Shown: piece after piece, positions 52,326 to 62,275 of the stretch
How the letters are laid out: each line of letters opens with the position of its first letter
How positions within the stretch are numbered: the first letter of the stretch is position 1
Assembly (NCBI RefSeq): GCF_001403615.1
Contig: NZ_LN879457.1
Location: 1,054,001-1,118,000 of the forward strand
Length of the DNA: 64,000 nt
Origin: Desnuesiella massiliensis
Lineage (GTDB): Bacteria > Bacillota > Clostridia > Clostridiales > Clostridiaceae
Direction of reading: 5' to 3'
Translations under genes and position numbers: made by a program
Notes under the pieces: generated by a model
The model's database searches: none
The model's input: the letters and a program-made list of their open reading frames with translations, nothing else
Told to the model about the DNA's origin: nothing

Positions 52326-54098
52326 CTATTCTATCAAGGGTAAATAGACATTAATGGTGGTTCCGATTCCAACCTCACTATTTATTTCAATCCCATATTC
52401 ATCGCCATAAAGCATTTTGATTCTGTCGTCTACATTTTTAATGCCTATACCTGTGAAATGTTTGCTTTTAGAAGGATCCTTTGAGTATAGACTTAATACT
52501 TGATCTTCAGTCATGCCAGTTCCGTTATCTACAATCTCACAAAATAGGGTACCAGTCTTTTCGGAAACAAAAACATGTATGCGCCCTTCTTTATCACCGT
52601 TAAAGGCATGAAAAAAGGAATTTTCGATAAATGGCTGAAGAATAAGCTTAGGAAGTCTGCAATGTAAACATTGAGGAAGTACATGGAAGTTTACTTTAAT
52701 GTTTTCTCCGTATCTTGTTTCGTTTATAAAAACGTAGTTCTTAAGATTTTCCATTTCTTGTTCTACAGTAATAGTTTCGCTATTATCACTGATAGTATTT
52801 TGAAGCAAGGAAATAAAGGAGTTTATGGTTTCGCTAGCTTTTTCATTATCCCCCTTTAAAATGAGCCATTTAATAGAGGCTAAGGTGTTATATATAAAAT
52901 GCGGATTTATCTGCATCTGAAGAGCTGATAATTCAGCCTGTCTTTGTTTCTTTTGAGCTACTACAAGTTTTTCAACATAATCATTTAAGTCATCTAGCAT
53001 GATATTAAAGGATTTACTTAATTTTTCTATCTCATAGCTGCCTTGAAGATTTATATGATTTTTAAAATTATAGTCAGTTATTTTAGACATTTCCTTTACT
53101 AAAATTCTCAGCGGTTTGGTGGTTTTTCGTGTAATTATAAATAATATTGCAACAGCAGTGGCTATTATTAAGCCGCAAATAATTATTATTTCGTTTATAT
53201 TATACATTTCATCCAAGGCTAATTTTGTATCTATACGGTTAACTAAATAAAAATCATAGATTGGCATATAGTTTGATAAAACAGTATAGCTTTTCTTGTC
53301 AGACTTTACATCTATATATTTAATCTTTTCGCTATATATCTTTTTTGCTGAATGCAGCAGGTTTTCATCTTTTGACCCTATAAGATCTTGTCGATTCGAA
53401 GATACTATAGTGCCATCTGAGGATATCATAAAAATGTCATTACCCTTAGTAGGAAAATTAGAATATAACTTACTAAACATATTTTCGTTAATAATTATAT
53501 AAAGCATGCCAAATTGCTGCTTTGTATTTGAATCGCAAAGGACTTTTGTAGCTATAATAACATTTTTATTTTCCGTCAAGCTAGTAAAGCCGGAATTGCT
53601 GTGTTGAAACAACAGCTTATTGGGATTTTCAAGTGCAGTTTTTGTTATTTTATTTTCTTTTATAGATGCTACAGAAGTAGTTAAAAGCGCAGAGCTTCTA
53701 AGGTAAGTAGAATCATTCACACCTATAGCTAAAAAATCAATTTTTGCAGAATCTAATACTGCTTCAATAGGCTTTAAGTGCTGCTTCAAGTTATATAAAA
53801 CAATGGTTTGTTCGATGGGATCAACAGTATTTTCACTGAGATATTTTCTAAAAGCCCAACTGTTATTAACAGTATTCATAACCGTTACTAAGCTATTATT
53901 CAAGTCTGCAGAGTTATCCTGTATCTGCCTTAAAATTCTTGTATTCGTTATGCTGAAGTTATTGATAAAAAGTTTTTTTGATAAATTGATTATTGAATAT
54001 GCAGTGATAGTAGAGACACTTATACTGCTTATAAGGATTATGACGGTTAATTTTAAAAACAGACTTAGGGATCTTAATTTCTTAATCACTCTCTTCAT
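52326..54098 (-). CDS. YesM-type sensor histidine kinase
   Basis: 590-residue membrane sensor kinase of the LytS/YesM class. TM1 (about 14-37) and TM2 (about 290-312) bracket a Cache-like extracellular domain. HAMP follows, then the His_kinase H-box QMQINPHFIYNTLASIKWLI, the N-box FIENSFFHAF, and G-boxes DNGTGMTEDQ and GIGIKNVDDRIKMLYG. It should sense sugar outside the cell, directly or through a binding protein. I start at ATG 54098 (MKRVIKKLRSL); it overlaps the response-regulator gene end by 17 bases. The upstream extension of the frame is the overlapping gene's shadow. Confidence 0.92.
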   Translation of the reverse strand: MKRVIKKLRSLSLFLKLTVIILISSISVSTITAYSIINLSKKLFINNFSITNTRILRQIQDNSADLNNSLVTVMNTVNNSWAFRKYLSENTVDPIEQTIVLYNLKQHLKPIEAVLDSAKIDFLAIGVNDSTYLRSSALLTTSVASIKENKITKTALENPNKLLFQHSNSGFTSLTENKNVIIATKVLCDSNTKQQFGMLYIIINENMFSKLYSNFPTKGNDIFMISSDGTIVSSNRQDLIGSKDENLLHSAKKIYSEKIKYIDVKSDKKSYTVLSNYMPIYDFYLVNRIDTKLALDEMYNINEIIIICGLIIATAVAILFIITRKTTKPLRILVKEMSKITDYNFKNHINLQGSYEIEKLSKSFNIMLDDLNDYVEKLVVAQKKQRQAELSALQMQINPHFIYNTLASIKWLILKGDNEKASETINSFISLLQNTISDNSETITVEQEMENLKNYVFINETRYGENIKVNFHVLPQCLHCRLPKLILQPFIENSFFHAFNGDKEGRIHVFVSEKTGTLFCEIVDNGTGMTEDQVLSLYSKDPSKSKHFTGIGIKNVDDRIKMLYGDEYGIEINSEVGIGTTINVYLPLIE

Positions 54099-55665
54099 AG
54101 GAGCCTCTCTTACTACTAATAATGTTTTTTCTAAACTTGGTTGGAGTAACCTTTGTGAACTTCTTAAATACCTTGCAAAAATAGCTGTGATCTGAGTAAC
54201 CAACCATATAACTCACTTCTGAAACAGGAATTTTTTCATTTCTTAAAAGCTCTAAGGATTTCTCTACTCGAACTTTATTAAGATACTCACTAAAGCCTTC
54301 TGCAATATGAGAGCTGAAATATGAGGAAAGATAATAATAGTTAAAATGAAATTCATCAGCAATTTCTTTAAGGGATAACTGCTGGTTATAATGCTTAGAG
54401 ATATATTGAATAATCTTACTTATCACTTGATCATTCATTTGAAGAACATTAAGGCTTAATAATTCAGTTATATCTTTTTCTATATTATCTAATAGAGATA
54501 GAAGTTCATCAGCACTGTTAGTTTCATCTATTTGTTGAAAATATTCTAGCTTGGATTTATTCATCGCTTCTACATTAAAATGAAGCTCATCTAAAATATT
54601 GATTATATTATATAGAGCATTTTGGAATAGAGTTTTTAGTTCAAATTCACTTATACTCAAATGATCAATAGAAGTGTGAATATATTCTTTTAAGTAGTTT
54701 AGTGCTGCAGGCATATTAAGTAGATAGATTTGATCAGAATAATATTTAAAATCAAATTTTTCATTAAAATTATTTATAGGTATATCTTCATAAGAAATAA
54801 GCTTTTTATCCTTAAAGAAAAATTTATAACCAAGAAGTGGTTTAAAACTATTTTTATAGGTATTTTCCATTTTATTTAAGGGATTAAAAGTCTTACTTAG
54901 AATAAGGTATATATCTATACACTTTGATGAAATATCTGACAGCATAACATGAAGCTTTCTTAGAATTTCATCATAATGCTTATTAGGAAAGTTAACTAAA
55001 ACTAGATAGATGTCTTTAGTTATATCTAATTCATAATGAGAGTAATTGTTTAAATAAGTCTTCACTGCTTTGGAAATAAGTGTTTTAAGTGCTGGAAGGC
55101 TCATAGAACTATTCTCTACAATTCTTTTAAGGTTACATCCTATAAGAAAAAAGCTATCATCAGGGAAAGCAGCAGCTTCTTCAGAGGCAGCAATATTTGC
55201 ATCGAAACCAGAAATTAATTTGTTTAGCTCTAAATTTATATTTAATATATTGTTATTTTTACTAGTTGAAATGCGCAAGTTAGGAATATTATCAGCAATA
55301 TTTTTTAAAAGCGATAGAAACTCTTCAGGATTTAGCTTAGGTTTAAGTATATAATCGTTTACGCCAAGCTTAAAAGTTCCTTTAACATAATCGAAATCGC
55401 TGTAGCCACTTAAAACTACCACCTGTATTTCTGGATATCTTGCTCTGACTATCTTTGCAAAATCTAATCCATCCATAACAGGCATAACTATATCGGAGAT
55501 TATTATATGAGGTTTTAGACTGTCAATTAACTCTAAAGCTTCCTTTCCATTAGAGGCTTCACCTACTATTTCAAAACCTTCTTTTTTCCAATCAATGATA
55601 TGCTTTATTCCTTGTCTAAGCAGATATTCGTCATCTACAATTAAGATTTTGCACAAATTATCCAA
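54082..55665 (-). CDS. YesN-type response regulator, AraC output domain
   Basis: 527 residues. The N-terminal receiver domain has DDEYLLRQGIKHIIDW, the phospho-accepting Asp in HIIISDIVMPVMDGL, and ILKPK. A middle region (about 140-420) precedes the AraC-type double HTH (YISKHYNQQLSLKEIADEFHFNYYYLSSYFS and SEVSYMVGYSDHSYFCKVFKKFTKVTPTKFR). It would activate the divergent sugar-transport operon. The kinase gene follows and overlaps, so the pair is one unit. Confidence 0.94.
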   Translation of the reverse strand: MDNLCKILIVDDEYLLRQGIKHIIDWKKEGFEIVGEASNGKEALELIDSLKPHIIISDIVMPVMDGLDFAKIVRARYPEIQVVVLSGYSDFDYVKGTFKLGVNDYILKPKLNPEEFLSLLKNIADNIPNLRISTSKNNNILNINLELNKLISGFDANIAASEEAAAFPDDSFFLIGCNLKRIVENSSMSLPALKTLISKAVKTYLNNYSHYELDITKDIYLVLVNFPNKHYDEILRKLHVMLSDISSKCIDIYLILSKTFNPLNKMENTYKNSFKPLLGYKFFFKDKKLISYEDIPINNFNEKFDFKYYSDQIYLLNMPAALNYLKEYIHTSIDHLSISEFELKTLFQNALYNIINILDELHFNVEAMNKSKLEYFQQIDETNSADELLSLLDNIEKDITELLSLNVLQMNDQVISKIIQYISKHYNQQLSLKEIADEFHFNYYYLSSYFSSHIAEGFSEYLNKVRVEKSLELLRNEKIPVSEVSYMVGYSDHSYFCKVFKKFTKVTPTKFRKNIISSKRGSYEESD

Positions 55666-55921
55666 TAATATCAGATCCTTTACAATAATAAAATAATCAC
55701 TATTTCTTCATTAATTATAGATGAAAAATCTCTTTATTTCAATTAAAGCATAAGGAAAAGCAGTTTATTGAAAAGGTATACAAAAATATTTATAGAATCT
55801 AAAAAAAGTACAAATTTAATATTCAACATTATGAATATTAATGTTAAAATTACACAAGTTTATATAAAGATAGTCTTATAGAATTTAATATAATTTAGAT
55901 AAAATGAAATTAGAAACGTAA

Positions 55922-55932
55922 GAAAACGTTTC
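55922..55932 (+). promoter_or_regulatory. LacI/CcpA-type operator before the sugar ABC operon
   Basis: GAAAACGTTTC at 55922-55932 lies 28 bases before the binding-protein start. It fits the catabolite-responsive (cre) consensus and resembles the TAAAACGTTTTA operators by the lacI-type gene. It overlaps the likely promoter or 5' UTR. It could mediate CcpA repression or local LacI control. Confidence 0.6.
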
Positions 55933-55959
55933 ACATCATAACTAGGGGGGATATATAAA

Positions 55960-57264
55960 ATGAAGGCTAAAAAAATAATGGCAGTTATTTTAGGTGCAGT
56001 TATGACATTGAGCTTGGCTGCATGTGGAAAAAGTGATAGTGGTCAGCCTAAAACAGAGGCAGGAAAAAAGAAATTGGTTATATGGGCCTGGGATGGAAGC
56101 TTCAATATTGTTGCAGCAAATGAAGCAAAGGCAATCTATGAGAAGGAAAATAAGGATGTAGAAATCGAAGTAGTAGAGATGGCCCAAAATGATATAGTGC
56201 AAAAGCTTAATACCAATCTAAGTGCAAATTCAACAGAAGGCTTACCTAATATTGTGCTGATGGAAGACTATAGGTCACAAAACTTCTTAAGTGCTTATGA
56301 AGGGGCCTTCAAAGATATTTCTAGTAAGGTTCAAGCTTCAAACTTTATGGATTATAAGATTAAGCCTTGTAGCAAAGATGGGAAATTATATGGGCTTCCT
56401 TTTGACAGTGGTGTGGCAGCTTTGTTTTATAGAACGGATTTAATAGAGCAAGCAGGATATAAGAAAGAAGATATGAATAATCTTACTTGGGAGAAGTATA
56501 TAGAAATAGGTAAAGCAGTTAAGAGTAAGACTGGCAAGGCAATGTTAACTCTAGATCCTAGTGATTTAGGGCAAATCAGAATAATGATGCAGACAGCAGG
56601 ACAGTGGTATGTTAAAGAGGATGGAAAGACTGTGAACATAGCTGACAATCAAGCCTTAAAAGAGGGGATTAAAACCTGGAAGGCACTAATGGATTCAGGA
56701 ATTGTTAAGCCAATTAGCGGATGGGACAATTTTGTAGGCGCTTTCCAAAAGGGTGAGGTTACAACAGTTCCAACAGGATGCTGGATATCAAGTTCAGTTA
56801 TGAAATCACAAGACCAGAGCGGAAAATGGGCAGTAGCTCCAATTCCAAGATTAGGGGCAGTTTCAAGTTCAGTAAATTATTCTAATCTTGGGGGCTCAAG
56901 CTGGTATGTATTAGATAAGGTTGGAGATTCCAATTTAGCTGCGGATTTTCTTGCCAAGACCTTTGGAAGCAGTACAGAGCTTATGAACACTCTATCACAG
57001 AAAATTAATCTTGTAAGTACATTAAAGGCTGCAGCTACTTCTGAGAACTATAAGAAACCAGTGGATTTCTATGGTGGTCAAGTATTATTACAGGATTTCG
57101 CTGCTTGGTCAACAAAAATACCTGCTGTTAACTACGGTTTAAGCACTTATAGTATAGAAGATATTCTAACTGGAGCAGTCCAAAATATAGTGAGTAAAAA
57201 TGCAGATTTAGAGACAACATTAAAAGATGCTCAGAAGCAGGCGGAAGCTGCTGTAGCAAAATAA
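55960..57264 (+). CDS. ABC sugar transporter, substrate-binding lipoprotein
   Basis: 434 residues. The lipobox LSLAACGKS places the mature Cys near residue 22. The remainder is a cluster D/B-type carbohydrate-binding protein (KKLVIWAWDGSFNIVAANEA, GLPFDSGVAALFYRTDLIEQAGY, NLTWEKYIEIGKAVK, WYVLDKVGDSNLAADFLAK). The substrate is probably a lacto- or galacto-oligosaccharide, since beta-galactosidase is encoded three genes downstream; this is inference. It is first in the operon, and a hairpin after it lowers read-through. Confidence 0.93.
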   Translation: MKAKKIMAVILGAVMTLSLAACGKSDSGQPKTEAGKKKLVIWAWDGSFNIVAANEAKAIYEKENKDVEIEVVEMAQNDIVQKLNTNLSANSTEGLPNIVLMEDYRSQNFLSAYEGAFKDISSKVQASNFMDYKIKPCSKDGKLYGLPFDSGVAALFYRTDLIEQAGYKKEDMNNLTWEKYIEIGKAVKSKTGKAMLTLDPSDLGQIRIMMQTAGQWYVKEDGKTVNIADNQALKEGIKTWKALMDSGIVKPISGWDNFVGAFQKGEVTTVPTGCWISSSVMKSQDQSGKWAVAPIPRLGAVSSSVNYSNLGGSSWYVLDKVGDSNLAADFLAKTFGSSTELMNTLSQKINLVSTLKAAATSENYKKPVDFYGGQVLLQDFAAWSTKIPAVNYGLSTYSIEDILTGAVQNIVSKNADLETTLKDAQKQAEAAVAK

Positions 57265-57288
57265 TATGTAAATTTAGATATTAAAATG

Positions 57289-57358
57289 AATCGCTATTTG
57301 AACTTAGAGAAAACTATTTAAGCTATATTATTTGCTCTCTATACAAATAGCGATTTTT
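57289..57358 (+). terminator. Hairpin after the binding-protein gene
   Basis: AATCGCTATTTG (57289-57300) pairs perfectly with CAAATAGCGATT (57344-57355) across a 43-base loop, then T-rich DNA. It fits the partial attenuator common between binding-protein and permease genes. Confidence 0.7.
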
Positions 57359-57396
57359 AAATTAAAACTATTAATCGCACAAGGAGGGAAAGATCT

Positions 57397-58287
57397 TTGA
57401 ATATTAATAAGAAAGGTGCTTTAGAGAGAAAGAATGACACTTTAGGTTGGTCTTTTACTATCTTAAGCATAATTTCTATAGTTATCTTTGTTTTTTATCC
57501 TATGATACAAGCCTTTATTACCTCATTAAAATCCGGTGCGGGAAATAATCTTAAATACGTAGGCTTCAGTAATTACACTAGACTGTTAACGGATGCTACA
57601 TTTAAAAAAGCAGTGATAAACACTTTAATTTATCTAGTAGTACAAGTTCCTATAATGATTTTATTAGCCTTATTTATTTCAGTGCTTCTAAATGATAAAA
57701 ATCTTAAAGGAAAAGGTTTTTTTAGGACATCAATATTTTTACCTTGTGTAACATCTTTGGTAGCCTATTCTGTAATATTTAAAAGTTTATTTGCCAATGA
57801 TGGTTTAGTGAATCAGTTGCTTATGAAGATACATTTAATTACTACACCAATAGATTGGATGACTAGTCCTTTCTGGGCTAAGTTTATAATTATCATAGCA
57901 ATCACATGGCGCTGGACAGGTTATAATATGATATTTTATCTTGCGGGTTTGCAGAATATAGATTCTTCAATTTATGAGGCTGCAAAAATAGATGGAGCCT
58001 CTGCAATGAAACAATTTTTTCATATTACTATTCCTTTATTAAAACCAATTATATTATTTACTACCATTACTTCAACCTCAGGAACTCTGCAATTATTCGA
58101 TGAAGTTATGAATATAACAGGAGGGGGACCGGGGAATGCTTCAACTACAATTTCTCAATATATATACAATCTAAGCTTTAAATATACTCCTAATTTTGGA
58201 TATGCGGCAGCAGTTTCTTATACTATCGTAGCTATGATTGTTATATTATCACTAATTCAATTTAAAGTGGCAGGTGATAATAAATGA
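57397..58287 (+). CDS. Sugar ABC transporter permease (MalF type)
   Basis: 296 residues, six membrane segments. The EAA loop YEAAKIDGASAMKQFFHITIPLLKP contacts the ATPase. LGWSFTILSIISIVIFVFYPMIQA at the start is typical for the first permease of sugar ABC operons. AAGGAGGG precedes a TTG start. It overlaps the next permease by four bases. No ATPase gene is in the operon, so a shared MsmX-like ATPase is likely. Confidence 0.93.
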   Translation: MNINKKGALERKNDTLGWSFTILSIISIVIFVFYPMIQAFITSLKSGAGNNLKYVGFSNYTRLLTDATFKKAVINTLIYLVVQVPIMILLALFISVLLNDKNLKGKGFFRTSIFLPCVTSLVAYSVIFKSLFANDGLVNQLLMKIHLITTPIDWMTSPFWAKFIIIIAITWRWTGYNMIFYLAGLQNIDSSIYEAAKIDGASAMKQFFHITIPLLKPIILFTTITSTSGTLQLFDEVMNITGGGPGNASTTISQYIYNLSFKYTPNFGYAAAVSYTIVAMIVILSLIQFKVAGDNK

Positions 58288-59102
58288 AAAAGACAATAAA
58301 TATACTTAAATATATATTTTTAACATTGATATCCTTAATATCAATTTTTCCTTTTCTTTGGATGATTATAAGCATGACTAATAAGTCCATAGATATTAGC
58401 AGAGGATCATTAGTACCAGGAACCCGCTTATTTGAAAATATTAAAAATCTATTTCATAATAACTTGAATTTCGGAACTTCTCTCATAAATTCTGCAAAGA
58501 TAGCAGTAATAACCACCATACTAGCATTGATAATATCTTCTATAGCAGGCTATGGTTTTGAAATCTATAGAAGCAAGCTTAGAGACAAGATATTTGGTAT
58601 ACTATTATTATCTATGATGGTGCCTTTCGCATCTTTGATGGTACCGCTATTTAGGATGTTCCGTAGTTTTAAGATTTTTGGGCTTAATACAACAGCGTCA
58701 GTAATAATACCTAGTGTATCTACGGCTTTTTTAATATTCTTTTTCAGACAGAATACAAAGTCCTTTCCAAAGGATATTTTAGAGGCAGGGCGTATTGATG
58801 GGTTGAATGAACTACAAATATTTTTAAAGATTTTTATTCCAACTATGAAATCTACCTACGCCGCAGCAGCTATTATAACCTTTATGAGCAGCTGGAACAA
58901 CTATATGTGGCCATTGATTACTTTACAGACTCCTAGTAAAAGAACAGCGCCTTTGATAATTTCCACCATGAGCTCTTCTTATACTCCAGATTATGGAATG
59001 ATAATGGCTGGGATTGTAATTACCACTTTACCAACAGCATTAATTTTCTTCTTAATGCAAAAAAGGTTTGTGGAGGGAATGCTAGGCTCCGTTAAAGGAT
59101 AA
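58284..59102 (+). CDS. Sugar ABC transporter permease (MalG type)
   Basis: 272 residues, six membrane segments. The EAA motif is present as LEAGRIDGLNELQIFLKIFIPTMK, and the end MQKRFVEGMLGSVKG is the usual MalG-type C-terminus. Its ATG overlaps the stop of the first permease. Together with the binding protein it completes the importer apart from the ATPase. Confidence 0.93.
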   Translation: MKKTINILKYIFLTLISLISIFPFLWMIISMTNKSIDISRGSLVPGTRLFENIKNLFHNNLNFGTSLINSAKIAVITTILALIISSIAGYGFEIYRSKLRDKIFGILLLSMMVPFASLMVPLFRMFRSFKIFGLNTTASVIIPSVSTAFLIFFFRQNTKSFPKDILEAGRIDGLNELQIFLKIFIPTMKSTYAAAAIITFMSSWNNYMWPLITLQTPSKRTAPLIISTMSSSYTPDYGMIMAGIVITTLPTALIFFLMQKRFVEGMLGSVKG

Positions 59103-59148
59103 AAACTTGAGATGTATTTTAAATTATGATTTAAGGAGGTATTTGGCA

Positions 59149-62100
59149 ATGAATTTAAAAGCTCCAAATATAGCATGGCTTTCGGATCCATCAGTTTTCG
59201 CTGTTAATAGAATTGATGCTCATTCAGATCACAAATACTATTTAAACTTGGATGAGGCAAAAAAAGGGGAAATGGCTTTAAGACAATATTTAAATGGAAG
59301 TTGGAAGTTTAGCTTTGCTTTTAATCCCAAAGAAAGGGTTAAAGAGTTTTACAAGTTGGAATTTGACTGTAGCCCATGGAATAGTATAGCTGTACCAGGT
59401 CATATACAGCTGCAGGGTTATGACAAACCCCAATATATAAACACAATGTACCCTTGGGATGGTCATAGCTGCTTAAGACCGCCTCAAATATCTGAAGAAT
59501 ACAATCCTGTAGGAAGTTATGTTAAGTATTTTACACTGGAAGAAGAACTTAAGGATAAGCCTTTATGTATTTCTTTCCAAGGGGTGGAAAGTGCTTTCTA
59601 CCTTTGGTTAAACGGAGAATTTATAGGCTATAGTGAAGATAGTTTTACCCCTGCTGAGTTTGAATTGACACCTTATATAAAATCTGGAGAAAATAAGCTA
59701 GCTGTTGAGGTATATAAGAGGTCTACGGGATCTTGGCTGGAGGATCAAGATTTCTGGCGTTTTTCTGGTATATTTAGAGATGTATATTTATACTCGATTC
59801 CTAAAACCCATATACAAGACATCTTTGTAAAGACAAACTTAGATAAAGAATATAGAGATGCATCCTTAGAGCTGGATTTAAAAGTAATAGGGGAATTAAA
59901 GTCTAAGGTAGTTTTAGAACTAGTGGATAAGGAAGGCATAGTAGTTGCCAAGGCTGAGAAGGTTCCGATAACAGCTTCAATGTGCCTCAAATTAGAGGTT
60001 AATAATGTTAAGCTTTGGAGTGCAGAACGCCCATATCTTTATACTCTTTATATTTATGTTAAAGATCAGGCGGATAATATTGTAGAAGTGATTCCACAGA
60101 GGGTTGGCTTCAGAAAATTTGAGATGATAAATAAAGTAATGAATTTAAACGGTAAGAGGATAATTTTCAAAGGAATAAATCGACATGAGTTTAACTGTCG
60201 TAGAGGTAGAGCCATTACTAAGGAAGATATGCTTTGGGACATTAAGTTTCTTAAACAAAATAATATAAATGCAGTAAGAACCAGTCATTATCCAAATCAA
60301 AGTTATTGGTACGAACTTTGTGATGAATACGGTATTTATTTAATAGATGAAACAAATCTGGAAACCCACGGTTCTTGGCAGAAGATGGGGAAAATTATGC
60401 CAGACTGGGTTATTCCTGACAGTAAGCCTCAGTGGCTGGATATTGTTCTAGACAGAGCGTCTTCAATGCTAGAAAGGGATAAAAACCATCCTTCAATTTT
60501 AATCTGGTCCTGTGGAAATGAATCTTTTGGCGGTGAAAATATATATAAGATGTCTGAATATTTCAGAAAGAAAGATCCTTCAAGGTTGGTTCATTACGAA
60601 GGAATATTTAATGATAGAAGGTTTAATGATAGCAGTGATATGGAAAGTAGAATGTATGCTAAGGTGGTTGATGTAGAAAAGTATTTAGAAAATAATCCAC
60701 CAAAGCCCTATTTAAGCTGTGAATATATGCATGCTATGGGTAATTCCTGTGGAGCATTGCACAAATATATAGAGCTTGAAGATAAGTATGAAATGTACCA
60801 AGGGGGATTTATTTGGGATTATATAGATCAGTTCCTAGTAAAAAGAGATAGGCTCGGCAAGGAATTTTTAGCCTATGGTGGTGATTTTGGCGATAGGCCC
60901 ACAGATTATAATTTTTGTGGTAATGGAATAGTTTATGCAGATAGAACAATTTCACCAAAGGCTCAAGAAGTGAGAAAGCTCTATCAAAATATAAAGCTTA
61001 CTATAGATAGAAATGGAGTTTTAGTTAAAAATCAAAATCTGTTTATAGATACTTCGGAATATTATTTAGAATATTCACTTGCTTGTAACGGTAAGGAGAT
61101 TTTTAAAGATGCTATTGAGGTTATGGTAAATGCTGATGAGGAAAAGTATGTTGAACTTAGTTTGCCTCAAGAGAATAAGCCAGGGGAATATTCTATCAAT
61201 GCTTCCTTTAAGCTTAAAGAGTCTACTGCTTGGGCAGATAGAGGATATATCGTTGCCTTTGGTCAGTTTATATACAATATAGAGGAGGAAGCTATTTCTA
61301 GTGAACTGAAAAAACCAACGGTAATATATGGTGATGTGAATATAGGAGTTAGGGGTAGAGATTTTAGTATACTATTTTCAAAGCAAGAGGGCGGCATTGT
61401 GTCTCTAAGATATGGCGACAAAGAGGTTATTACTCGTACTCCTATGCCGATATACTGGAGAGCTATGACGGATAATGACAAGGGAAATGGCCATGGTTTC
61501 AGATGCGGTCAGTGGCTTCAAGCAAGTATGTTTCAGCGCTGCAGTAATATTGAAGTAATGGAGGATGATTGTAACGTTACAATAAAGTACACCTATAATC
61601 TGCCTACAATACCTGAAACACAGGTGACTACTGCTTACACTACCTATGGAGATGGAAGGATAAAAGTAAGTTGTCATTACGAGGGAATTGAAGGATTGCC
61701 TGAGCTTCCTATATTTGGACTTGCAATTAAATTATCAGCAGAATTTGATAGCTTTAAGTGGTACGGCATGGGACCAGAAGAGAATTATTGCGACAGACAT
61801 CATGGAGCACATTTAGGTATTTTTGAAAAGTCAGTAATAGAAAATGCTTCGAAGTATGCGGTTCCCCAGGAAAGCGGAAATCATATAGGAGTGAGATGGG
61901 CTAGGGTTAAGAACAAAGAAGGCTTTGGAATTGAGTTTGCTGCCGTTGGAAGTCCTTTTGAACTGGGAGTTTCACCTTACACAGCCTTTGAACTTCAAAA
62001 TGCACTTCATCATTATGAGCTTCCGCCTATACATTACACCGTAATAACCATAGCAGCAAAACAGATGGGAGTAGGGGGAGACGACAGTTGGGGTGCGCCG

Positions 62101-62169
62101 GTGCATCAGGAATATCTCATTGATTCTTCTAAGGACATAAATTTTGAATTTATTATAGGAAAATGTTGA
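59149..62169 (+). CDS. lacZ: Beta-galactosidase, GH2 (LacZ type)
   Basis: 1006-residue cytoplasmic glycoside hydrolase cleaving lactose or beta-galactosides. Order: sugar-binding jelly-roll (WKFSFAFNPKERVKEFY to SIAVPGHIQLQGYDKPQY), immunoglobulin-like domain, TIM barrel with GINRHEFNCRRGRAIT, acid/base Glu in ILIWSCGNESFGGENIY, nucleophile Glu in YLSCEYMHAMGNSCG, then a C-terminal small-chain domain (FGLAIKLSAEFDSFKWYGMGPEENYCDR). AAGGAGG precedes ATG 59149; the longer frame starts before that site and is not used. It follows the permeases after 46 bases, so it shares the sugar operon. Confidence 0.95.
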   Translation: MNLKAPNIAWLSDPSVFAVNRIDAHSDHKYYLNLDEAKKGEMALRQYLNGSWKFSFAFNPKERVKEFYKLEFDCSPWNSIAVPGHIQLQGYDKPQYINTMYPWDGHSCLRPPQISEEYNPVGSYVKYFTLEEELKDKPLCISFQGVESAFYLWLNGEFIGYSEDSFTPAEFELTPYIKSGENKLAVEVYKRSTGSWLEDQDFWRFSGIFRDVYLYSIPKTHIQDIFVKTNLDKEYRDASLELDLKVIGELKSKVVLELVDKEGIVVAKAEKVPITASMCLKLEVNNVKLWSAERPYLYTLYIYVKDQADNIVEVIPQRVGFRKFEMINKVMNLNGKRIIFKGINRHEFNCRRGRAITKEDMLWDIKFLKQNNINAVRTSHYPNQSYWYELCDEYGIYLIDETNLETHGSWQKMGKIMPDWVIPDSKPQWLDIVLDRASSMLERDKNHPSILIWSCGNESFGGENIYKMSEYFRKKDPSRLVHYEGIFNDRRFNDSSDMESRMYAKVVDVEKYLENNPPKPYLSCEYMHAMGNSCGALHKYIELEDKYEMYQGGFIWDYIDQFLVKRDRLGKEFLAYGGDFGDRPTDYNFCGNGIVYADRTISPKAQEVRKLYQNIKLTIDRNGVLVKNQNLFIDTSEYYLEYSLACNGKEIFKDAIEVMVNADEEKYVELSLPQENKPGEYSINASFKLKESTAWADRGYIVAFGQFIYNIEEEAISSELKKPTVIYGDVNIGVRGRDFSILFSKQEGGIVSLRYGDKEVITRTPMPIYWRAMTDNDKGNGHGFRCGQWLQASMFQRCSNIEVMEDDCNVTIKYTYNLPTIPETQVTTAYTTYGDGRIKVSCHYEGIEGLPELPIFGLAIKLSAEFDSFKWYGMGPEENYCDRHHGAHLGIFEKSVIENASKYAVPQESGNHIGVRWARVKNKEGFGIEFAAVGSPFELGVSPYTAFELQNALHHYELPPIHYTVITIAAKQMGVGGDDSWGAPVHQEYLIDSSKDINFEFIIGKC

Positions 62170-62202
62170 TACTAAAATATTTAAAACTGCTAGATTCATT
62201 AG

Positions 62203-62236
62203 ACTGCTGACAAGGATATCCTGTCAGCAGTTTTTA
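62203..62236 (+). terminator. Terminator after lacZ
   Basis: ACTGCTGACA (62203-62212) pairs with TGTCAGCAGT (62222-62231), then TTTT. The partly convergent lacI-type gene ends nearby. Confidence 0.85.
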
Positions 62237-62275
62237 CTTCTAAAAAATAGGAAACAGCCGCAGACTTATATAGAT

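Noticed and set aside
53803..54195. Plus-strand frame opposite the histidine-kinase gene
   Set aside because: It is antisense to the kinase and regulator genes, with no ribosome binding site and no recognisable domain.
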